Counted from the stretch's first letter, positions 38,568 through 47,816 are shown. The stretch is 64,000 bases of DNA from an uncultured Burkholderiales bacterium (GCA_903822825.1 CAIJQQ010000035.1:32573-96572); one strand, 5' to 3'. Numbers and translations: made by a program. The notes: generated by a model not told the origin, from the sequence alone.

Positions 38568-39464
38568 TTGAACAACGACCTGATCAACGATACCCAAGCG
38601 CTTTTGGGCGGCCGCATGGATGCCAGTGGCCCCACCCGCCGCGTGGCCTTGCAAGCGGCCTTGGGTGTGGGGTACGCCGCAGCCGCTTTGCCCATCGTGG
38701 CGCAAACCGCCGTCAAAACCTCCGCTGAAGGCCTGGTTTCCGGTGAGGTGACCATCGACGTCAATGGCTTCAAGATGCCCGCTTACCGCAGCGCGCCTGC
38801 AGGCAAGACCGGTTTGCCTGTTGTGCTGGTGATCTCCGAGATTTTTGGGGTGCACGAGTACATCGCCGATGTCACACGCCGCCTGGCGCAAGCCGGTTAC
38901 CTGGCCATCGCCCCCGAGATGTTTGTGCGCCAAGGTGATGCAAAAACTTACAGCGACATCCCCAAACTGCAAGCCGAAATCATCACCAAAGTACCCGACG
39001 CTCAGGTGATGGGCGATCTGGATGCGACCGTGGCTTGGGCGGCGGCCAACGGCGGCAACACCGACAAACTGGCCATCACCGGCTTTTGCTGGGGTGGCCG
39101 CATCACTTGGTTGTACGCGGCGCACCAGCCCAAGATCAAGGCGGGTGTGGCCTGGTATGGCCGGTTGGTGGGCAACGCCACTGCGCTGACGCCCACGCAC
39201 CCTGTGGCCTTGGTGGGCAGCCTCAAGGGCCCGGTGCTGGGTTTGTACGGCGGGGCCGACACCGGCATCCCACTTGACACAGTGGATAAGATGAAGGCCG
39301 AACTGGCCCAAGGGCCCGCCGCAGCCAAAGCCAGCGAGTTTGTGGTTTATCCTGAGGCCCCGCACGCTTTTCATGCCGATTACCGCCCCAGCTACCGCAA
39401 GGCGGCGGCAGACGATGGTTGGCAGCGCATGCTGGCCTGGCTCAAGCGCCAAGGCGTGGCCTGA
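38568..39464 (+). CDS. Dienelactone hydrolase family protein
   Basis: Alpha/beta hydrolase of 298 residues with a cysteine nucleophile in GFCWGG, a Glu in VISEIFGVHEYI, an Asp in YGGADTGIP and a His in PEAPHAFHADY, matching the dienelactone hydrolase catalytic set. A hydrophobic, Tat-like leader (PTRRVALQAALGVGYAAAAL) suggests export, unusual for a cytoplasmic ring-cleavage enzyme. The start is a TTG with CGGAG nine bases upstream. No aromatic-degradation genes are adjacent. Confidence 0.88.
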   Translation: MNNDLINDTQALLGGRMDASGPTRRVALQAALGVGYAAAALPIVAQTAVKTSAEGLVSGEVTIDVNGFKMPAYRSAPAGKTGLPVVLVISEIFGVHEYIADVTRRLAQAGYLAIAPEMFVRQGDAKTYSDIPKLQAEIITKVPDAQVMGDLDATVAWAAANGGNTDKLAITGFCWGGRITWLYAAHQPKIKAGVAWYGRLVGNATALTPTHPVALVGSLKGPVLGLYGGADTGIPLDTVDKMKAELAQGPAAAKASEFVVYPEAPHAFHADYRPSYRKAAADDGWQRMLAWLKRQGVA

Positions 39465-39475
39465 TCTTCGAAAAT

Positions 39476-39500
39476 ACCGCCCTTCGGGGCGGTTTGTTTT
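39476..39500 (+). terminator. Intrinsic terminator after the dienelactone hydrolase gene
   Basis: ACCGCCC (39476-39482) pairs with GGGCGGT (39487-39493) around TTCG and is followed by TTGTTTT. Confidence 0.88.
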
Positions 39501-39545
39501 GGCGGAAGTTTGTGATGGGGGTGTGTGGACACCCCGAACGGAAAA

Positions 39546-40334
39546 ATGAATTTATTGGCAATTTTGGTTGGCACCCTGGTGGCAGGCATTGGCAGCGTCT
39601 GGCTGGCTGCGTGGCTGAGCTTTGGTGTGTTCAGCCGTTACACCCAGCACATGCTCAGCCTGGCGGCGGGCGCGTTGTTGGCGACGGCGTTTTTGCATCT
39701 TCTGCCCGAGGCCTTCGAGTCAGGTGTGGCCCCTCAGGCCCTGTTTTTGACTTTGCTGCTGGGCTTGGTGTTTTTTTTCTTGCTCGATAAAGCGGAGCTT
39801 TGGCATCACGGGCATGAGCACCACCACGGCCTCGACAACCATGACCACCATGCACATCACCACGCTCACGGCGACCGTTTCCCCGGGCACTGGGCGGTGC
39901 TGGCCGGAGACAGCGTGCATTGCTTTGGCGATGGCATTTTGATCGCTTCGGCCTTCATGGCCGATTTGCAGTTGGGTGTAATCGCCTCCTTGGCGGTGCT
40001 GGCGCACGAGGTGCCGCACCACATGGGGGATCTTGTGGTTTTACGCCAAGGCAGCAGCAACCGCCGCGCAGCGGTGGTGAAAGTGTCCATGGCAGGGGCC
40101 ATCACGGCGCTCGGTGGTGCGGTGGGCTTTGTGCTGGTCGATGCCTTGAAGGGCGGCTTGCCTTACTTTTTGGTGGTGGCCAGCAGCAGTTTCATTTATG
40201 TCGCGCTCGCTGACTTGATTCCGCAATTGCAAAAACGCCTTTCGGCCAAAGAGACTCTGGCCCAAATCATCTGGTTGGTGGGGGGGATGGCCATGGTGAT
40301 GCTGGTCAGCGGCTTTGCCGCGCAACACCATTGA
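39546..40334 (+). CDS. ZIP family metal transporter
   Basis: Divalent-metal permease (probably zinc) of 262 residues with about eight transmembrane helices. The metal-binding helices carry HCFGDGILIASAF and HEVPHHMGD, the paired H-x3-D-G and H-E-x-P-H-x2-G-D motifs of ZIP proteins. The cytoplasmic loop before them is strikingly histidine-rich (WHHGHEHHHG, then HDHHAHHHAHGD), a likely metal sensor or store. An in-frame GTG at 39525 would add seven residues. Confidence 0.92.
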   Translation: MNLLAILVGTLVAGIGSVWLAAWLSFGVFSRYTQHMLSLAAGALLATAFLHLLPEAFESGVAPQALFLTLLLGLVFFFLLDKAELWHHGHEHHHGLDNHDHHAHHHAHGDRFPGHWAVLAGDSVHCFGDGILIASAFMADLQLGVIASLAVLAHEVPHHMGDLVVLRQGSSNRRAAVVKVSMAGAITALGGAVGFVLVDALKGGLPYFLVVASSSFIYVALADLIPQLQKRLSAKETLAQIIWLVGGMAMVMLVSGFAAQHH

Positions 40335-40338
40335 CGTG

Positions 40339-40413
40339 TGCAGGAGCGTCGCCCTCGCCGCGACAAGCCGCGCGAAGACCGCAAACATTCGCCCCGAGGG
40401 CGGGGCTCCTGCC
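40339..40413. repeat. REP/BIME-like palindromic repeat, copy 2
   Basis: Two REP units face each other. The left unit reads CAGGAGCGTCGCCCTCGCCG and the right, on the opposite strand, GCAGGAGCCCCGCCCTCGGG. The outer ends CAGGAGC (40341-40347) and GCTCCTG (40405-40411) are perfectly complementary. It fills the space between the convergent ZIP and sulfurtransferase genes, where it may also stop transcription. Confidence 0.75.
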
Positions 40414-40419
40414 AAAGGC

Positions 40420-41280
40420 TCAGCCCTTGGCGCAGGGCAAGCCGACAGTGCGGCTCCACTCGCTCCAGCTGCCGGCATACAGGGCTGTGGGGCCGAACCC
40501 GGCCAGCTCCATAGCGATCAGGTTGGGCACTGCGCTCACGCCGCTGCCGCAGTGGTGCACCACATTGCTGGCGCTGCGGCCTGACAAAATCTGCTCCCAC
40601 TCAGCCCGCAGCACTTCAGGACGCTTGAAAAAACCTTCAGTGGTGAAGTTGTCTGTGAAGGGGCGGTTCAGTGCGCCCGGAATATGCCCAGCAATCGGGT
40701 CCAGTGGCTCCACTTCGCCCCGGTAGCGTGGTGCAGCACGCGCATCGACCACGGTTTGTGACGGACGGCCCAGATCGGCGAGCACCTTGTCGGTGAAAAC
40801 CAATTCGCGCAGTGCGGGGCGCACTTCGAACGAAACCGCAGAGGGCGCAGGCCCAGCGACAGGACCTGTTGCCACAGCGCCGCCAGCGGCCTTCCAGCCT
40901 TGCAGGCCGCCGTCGAGCATGGCCACGGCATCGTGCCCCAGCCATTTGAGCATCCACCACAAACGACCGCAGTAGTTGCCTGCGTTGCGGTCATACACCA
41001 CCACCTGCGTTTGGTTGCCAATGCCCATGCCGCCCAGCCAAGCCGCCACTCGTTCGCGGGGCGGCAGGGGGTGGCGTCCACCGTTGACAGCGTCGTCGCC
41101 ATGCGTGCTCAGGTCGCGGCCCAGATGGGCCTGCAAGGCGCCTGCGATGTGCTCAGCCTCGAACAGGCTGTCGGCCAACTCGGGCTTCATCAGGTCGAAG
41201 CTGCAATCCACAAGGGTCCATGGCAAGCCCTGCTGTTGCAGGGTTTGCAGTTGGGCGGGGGTGATCAGCAAGGGGTACAT
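40420..41280 (-). CDS. Sulfurtransferase with tandem rhodanese domains
   Basis: Thiosulfate or 3-mercaptopyruvate sulfurtransferase of 286 residues. The first, inactive rhodanese domain (VDCSFDLM ... VVVYDRNAGNYCGRLWWML) is followed by the catalytic domain with the active-site loop HHCGSGVSA, where Cys accepts sulfur. GSGVS is closer to mercaptopyruvate-type than to classical rhodanese loops (CRKGVT). GGAG precedes the ATG. It probably shares a transcript with the DMT permease and the Rieske oxygenase upstream. Confidence 0.92.
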   Translation of the reverse strand: MYPLLITPAQLQTLQQQGLPWTLVDCSFDLMKPELADSLFEAEHIAGALQAHLGRDLSTHGDDAVNGGRHPLPPRERVAAWLGGMGIGNQTQVVVYDRNAGNYCGRLWWMLKWLGHDAVAMLDGGLQGWKAAGGAVATGPVAGPAPSAVSFEVRPALRELVFTDKVLADLGRPSQTVVDARAAPRYRGEVEPLDPIAGHIPGALNRPFTDNFTTEGFFKRPEVLRAEWEQILSGRSASNVVHHCGSGVSAVPNLIAMELAGFGPTALYAGSWSEWSRTVGLPCAKG

Positions 41281-41293
41281 GGTGGCTCCGGTG

Positions 41294-42181
41294 TCAGTGT
41301 TCTTCAGCAGGGGCCTGGGGCAGGGCGCGTTTGCGCAAAGCGGTGGCGGCAAAGCCGCTGGCGACGATGAGGGCCATGCCGACCCACCCGGCCAACGGGA
41401 TCAAGTCCCCAAATAAAATGGCGCCATAAAGCGCAGCAAACACAATGCCCGAATATTGCAAGTTGGCCACCAGCAAAGTGGCGCCTTGGGTGTAGGCCTT
41501 GGTCATGCACAACTGGCCCAGTGCGGCCAACAGGCCAATGGGCAAAAGCCACAGCACTTGTGGCCAAACCCACGCACTGGCACCCGTGAACAGCATGGCC
41601 ACGCCGCCCACGATGGTGGTGCCTATGGAGAAATAAAACACGGTGCGCGATTCGGGCTCGCCAATGCGGCCGAGTGCTGCCACCTGCATGTAAGCCATCG
41701 CCGCGCTCAGGCCCGAGAGCAAACCAATCACACCTGCAAACAATTGGTTTTGTTCGATGGTGGGTCGCAGAATCAAGACGACGCCGGCAAAACCAGTCAG
41801 CACTGTGAGCACGATGGGGCCTTGGCGGCTGGCGTCCTGCAAACGGCCCATGACCAACGTGCCGCCCACCAAAAAGGCCCCCACCCACACGCCACTCATG
41901 TAATTGAGCGTCATGGCGGTGGCCAAGGGCAAATGGGCAATGGCATAGAACCAGGCCGCCAAAGAGGCCACGCCGATGGCAGAGCGCCAGACATGCATCC
42001 AGGGCACAGGCGTGTGAAAAGCCACGCCCTGAGCGCGACAAAGGCTGGCCATGATGGCCATGCCGATCAAGCCTCGGTAAAAGACCAGCTCGAAGGTGTT
42101 GAAGTGGGCAGCAGCGTATTTAATGCACACGCTCATGGTCGCGAAAAACAACGACGCAAGGATCATCCAGGAAGCTTGCAT
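41294..42181 (-). CDS. DMT superfamily permease (EamA domains)
   Basis: Inner-membrane transporter of 295 residues with ten predicted helices in two EamA repeats (ASLFFATMSVCIKYAAAHFN in the first; the second ends ALIVASGFAATAL). Substrates of such permeases range from amino acids to purines and are not predictable. The start codon lies 13 bases after the stop of the Rieske oxygenase gene, so the two are likely co-transcribed. Confidence 0.9.
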   Translation of the reverse strand: MQASWMILASLFFATMSVCIKYAAAHFNTFELVFYRGLIGMAIMASLCRAQGVAFHTPVPWMHVWRSAIGVASLAAWFYAIAHLPLATAMTLNYMSGVWVGAFLVGGTLVMGRLQDASRQGPIVLTVLTGFAGVVLILRPTIEQNQLFAGVIGLLSGLSAAMAYMQVAALGRIGEPESRTVFYFSIGTTIVGGVAMLFTGASAWVWPQVLWLLPIGLLAALGQLCMTKAYTQGATLLVANLQYSGIVFAALYGAILFGDLIPLAGWVGMALIVASGFAATALRKRALPQAPAEEH

Positions 42182-42194
42182 CGGGGCTTTCGGC

Positions 42195-43319
42195 TCACAG
42201 TGAAATTTGGCGGCGGTACCACTCGTGGAAGTGCTGCATGCCATCTTCCATGGGGCTTTGGTAGGGGCCGACTTCGTTGTCGCCGCGCGCCAGCAGGGCT
42301 TTGCGGCCTGCGTCCATGCGCTCGGCAATTTCGTCGTCTTCGATGCAGGTTTCCATGTAGGCCGCTTGCTGGGCTTCGACGAATTCGCGCTCGAAGGCCA
42401 CGATTTCTTCGGGGTAAAAGAACTCGACCATGTTCAGCGTCTTGCTCGGGCTGATCGGGTGCAGCGTTGACACGGTGAGCACATGCGGGTACCACTCGAC
42501 CATGATGTGGGGGTAATACGTTAGCCAGATGGCGCCGCGCTCAGGCAGTTGGCCGTTGCGGTATTTCAGCAGCACCTCGTGCCACTTTTTGTAGGTGTCC
42601 GAGCCCGGTTTGCCAAAACCGCCCGACACGCCCACGGTTTGCACTGAATAGTGTTCCTTGAACTCCCAGCTCAGGTCGTCGCAGGTGACGAACTGGCCCA
42701 GCCCCGGGTGGAAAGGGCCGACGTGGTAGTCCTCCAGGTAGACCTCGATGAAAGTCTTCCAGTTGTAGTTGCACTCGTGCAGCTCGACGCGGTCGAGGGC
42801 ATAGCCGTCAAAATTGAGCTGCGAGCGTGGTCCCATGTTCGCCAGATCGGCGGCTATGGCGCGGCCATTGTCTTCAAACAACAGGCCGTTCCACTCTTGC
42901 AACTTGTAGTTGTTCAGGTTCAGGCAAGGGTCTTGAGAGAAGTGTGGCGCGCCCAGCAGTTGTCCGTCGGGCGCGTAAGTCCATCGGTGCAGGGGGCAGA
43001 CGATGTTGCCGCCAGCATGGCCTTTTTGCTGGGTGTGCAGATTGCCTCGGCCGCTGAGCATCAGGGCTTGGCGGTGGCGGCAAACATTGGAGACGAGTTC
43101 CACCCCGCCTTGGCTGTTGCGAACCAAGGCGCGGCCTTCGACTTCGTGGGGGAGGGCGTGATAGTCGCCCGGATGGGGCACCGCCAATTGGTGACCCACA
43201 TAACGAGGGCCTTGCCTAAAGAGCGTATTCAATTCGCGCTGAAAAAGCGCTTCATCGAAATAAGTTGAAACTGGTAGTTGGCTTGCGGCCTGCTGCAGTT
43301 GAAGACTTAAATCAGACAT
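42195..43319 (-). CDS. Rieske mononuclear-iron oxygenase alpha subunit, CntA/GbcA-like
   Basis: Oxygenase component of 374 residues. The Rieske cluster is bound by C80-R-H82 (VCRHRQ) and C108-P-L-H111 (CPLHRW). The catalytic iron site NWKTFIEVYLEDYHVGPFH places His199 and His204 as ligands, with Glu196 where naphthalene-dioxygenase-type enzymes have the bridging Asp. A Glu at this position is a feature of carnitine/glycine-betaine oxygenases, so a quaternary amine or similar substrate is possible. The spacer between the two cluster motifs (25 residues) is longer than usual. No reductase is adjacent. It is divergent from xseB-ispA-dxs. Confidence 0.87.
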   Translation of the reverse strand: MSDLSLQLQQAASQLPVSTYFDEALFQRELNTLFRQGPRYVGHQLAVPHPGDYHALPHEVEGRALVRNSQGGVELVSNVCRHRQALMLSGRGNLHTQQKGHAGGNIVCPLHRWTYAPDGQLLGAPHFSQDPCLNLNNYKLQEWNGLLFEDNGRAIAADLANMGPRSQLNFDGYALDRVELHECNYNWKTFIEVYLEDYHVGPFHPGLGQFVTCDDLSWEFKEHYSVQTVGVSGGFGKPGSDTYKKWHEVLLKYRNGQLPERGAIWLTYYPHIMVEWYPHVLTVSTLHPISPSKTLNMVEFFYPEEIVAFEREFVEAQQAAYMETCIEDDEIAERMDAGRKALLARGDNEVGPYQSPMEDGMQHFHEWYRRQISL

Positions 43320-43500
43320 GGATGACCTGACCTAGAGACTCCCCCTATGAAGGGGCAGGGACAAAACGCTGGATCTTTCGATACGTGCGCAAAAAACAAC
43401 AGGTAACAACCTGCCGGCGAGGGGGGATTGTACCCTTGCCCCGTGTCAGGGATGCCTTCAGCGCCAAAGGCCTAAAATCTTGGTTTTGATCGAAATTCCC

Positions 43501-43743
43501 ATGCCCAAAGCCGCCACAGCAAACCCAGAGCCCGCGTTGCCCGATAACTACGAAGCGGCTTTGCGTGAGCTCGAGCAGCTGGTCGGCGAGCTGGAGTCGG
43601 GCCAAATGCCTTTGGACCAGTTGTTGACAGGTTACCAACGGGGCGCGGCCTTGCTGGGTTTTTGCCGCGACAAGTTGCAGGCTGTGGAGAACCAAATCAA
43701 GGTGCTCGACGGCGGTCAACTCAAACCCTGGAATGAGGCCTGA
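43501..43743 (+). CDS. xseB: Exodeoxyribonuclease VII small subunit
   Basis: Small subunit (80 residues) of the single-strand exonuclease that trims DNA to oligonucleotides. The conserved core [39 protein letters not shown] and [10 protein letters not shown] is complete. TAAAAT at 43473-43478 is a plausible -10 box. It is the first gene of the common xseB-ispA-dxs operon, with two bases to ispA. Confidence 0.93.
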   Translation: MPKAATANPEPALPDNYEAALRELEQLVGELESGQMPLDQLLTGYQRGAALLGFCRDKLQAVENQIKVLDGGQLKPWNEA

Positions 43744-43745
43744 AC

Positions 43746-44645
43746 ATGGCGTTTGATCTTCAAGGTTGGATGCAGCCGCACCTGCTGCAGATCGAGCAGG
43801 CGCTGACTGAGTGGGTTGACCCAAAGGCCCCGGCCGGTTTGGGTGAGGCCATGCGCTACGCGGTGCTGGACGGCGGCAAACGTTTGCGCCCGCTGTTGGT
43901 GTTGGCCACCGCTGAAGCGACAGGAGCCCACACATTGGATGCGGCCTTGCGCGCCGCTTGTGCGTTGGAGCTGATCCACGCGTATTCGCTGGTGCATGAC
44001 GACATGCCCTGCATGGACAACGATGTGCTTCGCCGAGGCAAGCCCACGGTGCATGTGCAGTTCGGCCAAGCGCAGGCCTTGCTCGCGGGAGACGCCCTGC
44101 AAGCGCTGTCTTTTGAGCTGCTGACGCCTCAAGACGGCAGCGTGCCACCTGCAGTGCAGGCCACTTGCGTGGGCCTCTTGGCGCGTGCTTCAGGTTATTG
44201 GGGCATGGCGGGCGGTCAGGCGATTGACCTGGCCAGCGTGGGCGAGCGTTTGACCGAAGCGCAGTTGCGCCAGATGCACCGCCTCAAAACCGGCGCATTG
44301 CTCTTGTGCAGCGTTCAAATGGGTGTGGCTTGTGGGGATGCAGTCTCCGACAGCATTCGTTTGGCTTTTGAACGATTTGGTGAGGTGCTGGGCCTGGCCT
44401 TTCAGGTGGTGGACGACATCCTGGATGTGACGGCCGACTCGACCACCTTGGGCAAGACCGCAGGCAAAGACGCCGCCGCTGACAAGCCCACTTATGTCGC
44501 GCTGATGGGGCTACAAGCCGCGCAGCGTTATGCCGATCAACTGACCCAAGAAGCCATGCAGGCGCTGGGGGACACCGGTTTGCCGCCAGAACGGCTGGCC
44601 GCCTTGCAAGGCCTGGCCAGCATGGTCGTCAACAGAAACCGTTGA
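43746..44645 (+). CDS. ispA: Farnesyl diphosphate synthase (short-chain polyprenyl synthase)
   Basis: Condenses isopentenyl diphosphate with DMAPP and GPP to farnesyl diphosphate. The 299-residue protein has the first Asp-rich motif HDDMPCMDND (Asp85, Asp86) and the second VVDDILD, with the GGKRLRP substrate motif. It lies between xseB and dxs with gaps of two and three bases, so all three are co-translated. Confidence 0.95.
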   Translation: MAFDLQGWMQPHLLQIEQALTEWVDPKAPAGLGEAMRYAVLDGGKRLRPLLVLATAEATGAHTLDAALRAACALELIHAYSLVHDDMPCMDNDVLRRGKPTVHVQFGQAQALLAGDALQALSFELLTPQDGSVPPAVQATCVGLLARASGYWGMAGGQAIDLASVGERLTEAQLRQMHRLKTGALLLCSVQMGVACGDAVSDSIRLAFERFGEVLGLAFQVVDDILDVTADSTTLGKTAGKDAAADKPTYVALMGLQAAQRYADQLTQEAMQALGDTGLPPERLAALQGLASMVVNRNR

Positions 44646-44648
44646 GCG

Positions 44649-46514
44649 ATGACCCATTTCCTTGATTCCATCCGGTCGCCTGCCGACATGCGCCTGCTGC
44701 CCCGCAGCGACTTGCCTCAAGTGGCGAAAGAGCTTCGCCAATCGGTGCTTGACAACGTTTCCAAGACGGGTGGGCATTTGAGCTCCAACCTGGGCACCGT
44801 GGAACTCACCGTGGCCCTGCATTACGTTTTCAACACACCCGCCGACCGCATCGTCTGGGATGTGGGGCACCAAACCTATCCGCACAAAATCCTCACCGGG
44901 CGAGCGGGCCGCATGACCACGCTGCGCCAGCTGGATGGTTTGTCGGGTTTTCCGCGCCGCGACGAAAGCGAGTACGACACCTTTGGGGTCGGGCACTCGT
45001 CCACCAGCATTTCTGCGGCGCTGGGCATGGCCTTGGCCGCCCGCCAAAAAGGCGAGTCGCGCCACGCGATTGCCGTGATCGGTGACGGCGCGATGACCGC
45101 AGGCATGGCTTTTGAGGCACTGAACCATGCAGGTGTCGAAGACTGCAAGCTGCTGGTGGTCTTGAACGACAACGACATGTCGATCAGCCCGCCGGTGGGC
45201 GCGCTCAACCGTTACCTCGCGCAGCTCATGAGCGGTCGTTTCTACGCCGCTGCCAAGGAGGGGGCCAAGCAAGTGCTCAAGGTTGCACCGCCCCTGTTCG
45301 AGCTGGCCAAGCGTTTTGAAGAGCATGCCAAGGGCATGGTGGTGCCCGCCACCTTGTTCGAGAAGTTCGGATTCAACTACATCGGGCCCATCGACGGCCA
45401 TGACCTGGAATCGCTGATTCCGACCCTCGAGAACATCAAGCACCTCAACGGACCGCAGTTCTTGCACGTGGTCACCAGAAAAGGGCAGGGCTACCCGCTG
45501 GCCGAGGCCGATCCGGTGGCTTACCACGGACCCGGAAAATTCGATCCGGCCGTGGGCCTGGTGCCCTCTGCCACGCCTCCAAAGACCACCTTCACACAGG
45601 TATTTGGTCAATGGCTGTGCGATATGGCTGCCCAAGACGAACGGCTGGTGGGCATCACCCCGGCCATGCGCGAAGGCTCTGGCATGGTGGCTTTCCACAA
45701 GCGTTTCCCCAACCGGTATTTCGATGTGGGCATCGCCGAGCAGCACGCCGTGACGCTGGCAGCTGGCATGGCTTGTGAGGGCCTCAAGCCCGTGTTGGCG
45801 ATTTACTCCACCTTTTTGCAAAGAGGATACGACCAACTGATCCACGATGTGGCGCTGCAAAACCTGCCGGTGGTGTTTGCCCTGGACCGCGCGGGCCTGG
45901 TGGGCGCCGATGGGGCCACGCACGCCGGGGCCTACGACATCGCCTTCACCCGCTGCATTCCCAACATGAGCGTGGCCTGCCCGGCAGACGAGCGCGAGTG
46001 CCGCCAACTGCTCAGCACCGCCTATGCGCAGAACCATCCCGTTACCGTGCGCTACCCTCGCGGCGCTGGGGCTGGCGTCCAGCCCGACGCGGATCTGACC
46101 CCCCTGCCCTTTGGCAAAGGCGAAATTCGCCGCCAGGGCCGCAAGACCGCCATTTTGGCTTTTGGCAGCCTGCTCTACCCTGCGCTGCAGGCGGGGCAGG
46201 CGCTTGACGCCACGGTGGTCAATATGCGTTGGGCCAAGCCGCTGGACACCGAGCTGCTGGCGCAGGTGGCCCGCGAGCACGAGCAGATCGTCACGCTCGA
46301 AGAAGGCTGCACCATGGGGGGCGCAGGCAGCGCTGTGATGGAAGCCTTGCAAAGCCTGGGGCTGGTGCTGCCGGTGCTGCAATTGGGTTTGCCCGATAAA
46401 TTCATTGAGCATGGCGACCCGGCGAAGTTGTTGGCCATGCAAGGGCTCGATGCTTCGGGCGTCGAATTGTCCATCCGCCAGCGGTGGCCGCAGGCTGCGC
46501 CGTCACTGGCCTGA
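44649..46514 (+). CDS. dxs: 1-deoxy-D-xylulose-5-phosphate synthase
   Basis: Thiamine-diphosphate enzyme committing pyruvate and glyceraldehyde 3-phosphate to the non-mevalonate isoprenoid pathway. The 621-residue protein has the N-terminal [20 protein letters not shown], the ThDP motif [29 protein letters not shown], the catalytic-Glu segment [18 protein letters not shown] and the C-terminal [13 protein letters not shown]. Length is normal for the family. Confidence 0.97.
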   Translation: MTHFLDSIRSPADMRLLPRSDLPQVAKELRQSVLDNVSKTGGHLSSNLGTVELTVALHYVFNTPADRIVWDVGHQTYPHKILTGRAGRMTTLRQLDGLSGFPRRDESEYDTFGVGHSSTSISAALGMALAARQKGESRHAIAVIGDGAMTAGMAFEALNHAGVEDCKLLVVLNDNDMSISPPVGALNRYLAQLMSGRFYAAAKEGAKQVLKVAPPLFELAKRFEEHAKGMVVPATLFEKFGFNYIGPIDGHDLESLIPTLENIKHLNGPQFLHVVTRKGQGYPLAEADPVAYHGPGKFDPAVGLVPSATPPKTTFTQVFGQWLCDMAAQDERLVGITPAMREGSGMVAFHKRFPNRYFDVGIAEQHAVTLAAGMACEGLKPVLAIYSTFLQRGYDQLIHDVALQNLPVVFALDRAGLVGADGATHAGAYDIAFTRCIPNMSVACPADERECRQLLSTAYAQNHPVTVRYPRGAGAGVQPDADLTPLPFGKGEIRRQGRKTAILAFGSLLYPALQAGQALDATVVNMRWAKPLDTELLAQVAREHEQIVTLEEGCTMGGAGSAVMEALQSLGLVLPVLQLGLPDKFIEHGDPAKLLAMQGLDASGVELSIRQRWPQAAPSLA

Positions 46515-46529
46515 CCCGCATCCCAAAGG

Positions 46530-46550
46530 GGTTCTTCAAGAATCTTTTTT
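46530..46550 (+). terminator. Weak possible terminator after dxs
   Basis: GGTTC (46530-46534) can pair with GAATC (46540-46544, one G-T pair), followed by six T residues. The stem is short, so termination may be partial. Confidence 0.4.
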
Positions 46551-46678
46551 GGGCGGCCGGCTTGCAAAAGGGTAAACCCGAGCCTGTTGCCGCTTTTGTT
46601 GTTTCTACAATAGCGTCGACCCCCGTTGCACAGATTCTCCAGTCTGGCATGTTTCATTCTTTTTAAAGGAGTCCATCC

Positions 46679-47758
46679 ATGGATCGTCGTTCCATTCTGA
46701 AAAACGCTGGCATTGCAGGCGTTTTGGCTGCGGGCGTTGCCCCTGCTGTGCATGCCCAGGCTGCTGTTCGCTGGCGCCTGGCTTCGAGCTTTCCCAAGTC
46801 GCTCGACACCTTGTTTGGTGGCTCTGAAGTCTTCGCCAAGAAGGTCAAGGAAATGAGCGGCGGCAAGTTCGAAATTTCCACGCATGCTGCTGGCGAACTG
46901 ATGCCTGCATTTGGCGTGCTCGACGGCGTGCAAAACGGCACTGTGGAATGCGCCCACACCGCGCCTTACTACTTCTTTGGCAAGGACGAAACCTTCGCCC
47001 TCGATTGCGCCATCCCCTTTGGTTTGAACAGCCGCCAGATGACGGCCTGGATGTTTGAAGGCAACGGCATGAAGCTGATGCGCGAGCACTACGCCAAGTA
47101 CAACATCATGAACTTCGCCATGGGCAACACAGGCACCCAGATGGGCGGCTGGTTTCGCAAGGAAATCAAGTCAACCAAGGACCTCAAGGGCCTGAAGTTC
47201 CGCGTGGGCGGCTTTGCGGGCAAGGTGCTCGAGCGCATGGACGTGGTGCCACAAAACATTCCTGCTGGCGAGATTTACCAATCGCTTGAAAAAGGCACCA
47301 TCGACGCGGCCGAGTGGATTGGCCCGCACGATGACCTGAAGCTGGGTCTGAACAAAGTGGCGCCTTACTACTACTACCCAGGCTGGTGGGAGGGTGGCCC
47401 CCAGCTGACGCTGATGGTCAACCAAAAAGCTTATGACGCTCTGTCGCCAGAGAACAAGGTGATTGTCGAAGCGGCATCTGCTGTGGCCCACATTGAAATC
47501 CAGGCCCGTTACGATGTCTACAACCCGACCGCGCTCAAGCAATTGGCGGCACAAAAGACCAAAGTTCTGCCTTTCCCGAAAGACATGATGGACGTGGCCT
47601 TCAAGCATTCTCAAGAGCTTTACGCCGAGTTGAGTGCCAAAAATGCGAACTGGAAGAAAGTCTATGAAGACTACGCCAAGTTCCGCGCTGATCAGAACTG
47701 GTGGTTCCGCTTCGGTGAAGCCCGTTTTGACAGCTTCATGCAGTCGCAAAAGCTCTGA
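46679..47758 (+). CDS. TRAP transporter substrate-binding protein, TakP-like
   Basis: Periplasmic binding protein of 359 residues. The N-terminus DRRSILKNAG resembles a twin-arginine signal and is cleaved near AVHAQA. Segments FRKEIKST-DLKGLKFRVGG, EKGTIDAAEWIGPHDD and APYYYYPGWWEGG closely match the TakP group that binds 2-oxo acids such as pyruvate or 2-oxobutyrate. AAAGGAG precedes the ATG, and TACAAT at 46606-46611 may be the -10 box. The large and small permease subunits are encoded convergently at 48300-50410, so the system is split over two transcripts. Confidence 0.93.
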   Translation: MDRRSILKNAGIAGVLAAGVAPAVHAQAAVRWRLASSFPKSLDTLFGGSEVFAKKVKEMSGGKFEISTHAAGELMPAFGVLDGVQNGTVECAHTAPYYFFGKDETFALDCAIPFGLNSRQMTAWMFEGNGMKLMREHYAKYNIMNFAMGNTGTQMGGWFRKEIKSTKDLKGLKFRVGGFAGKVLERMDVVPQNIPAGEIYQSLEKGTIDAAEWIGPHDDLKLGLNKVAPYYYYPGWWEGGPQLTLMVNQKAYDALSPENKVIVEAASAVAHIEIQARYDVYNPTALKQLAAQKTKVLPFPKDMMDVAFKHSQELYAELSAKNANWKKVYEDYAKFRADQNWWFRFGEARFDSFMQSQKL

Positions 47759-47779
47759 TCCACCTCGGACCTGATCTTC

Positions 47780-47816
47780 AAACCCGCCGCGCGCAAGCCT
47801 GGCGGGTTTTGTTTTT
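47780..47816 (+). terminator. Intrinsic terminator after the TakP-like gene
   Basis: AAACCCGCC (47780-47788) pairs with GGCGGGTTT (47801-47809), followed by a TGTTTTT tail that reaches the stop codon of the convergent gene. Confidence 0.85.

Noticed and set aside
43400..43413. CAGGT-aaca-ACCTG inverted repeat upstream of xseB
   Set aside because: Five-base arms are expected by chance in a window this size; no second copy or clear promoter relation.
44511..46442. A 643-codon open frame antisense to dxs
   Set aside because: Composition is low-complexity His/Arg/Gln-rich with no recognisable domain; it mirrors the codon bias of dxs, which is unambiguous.
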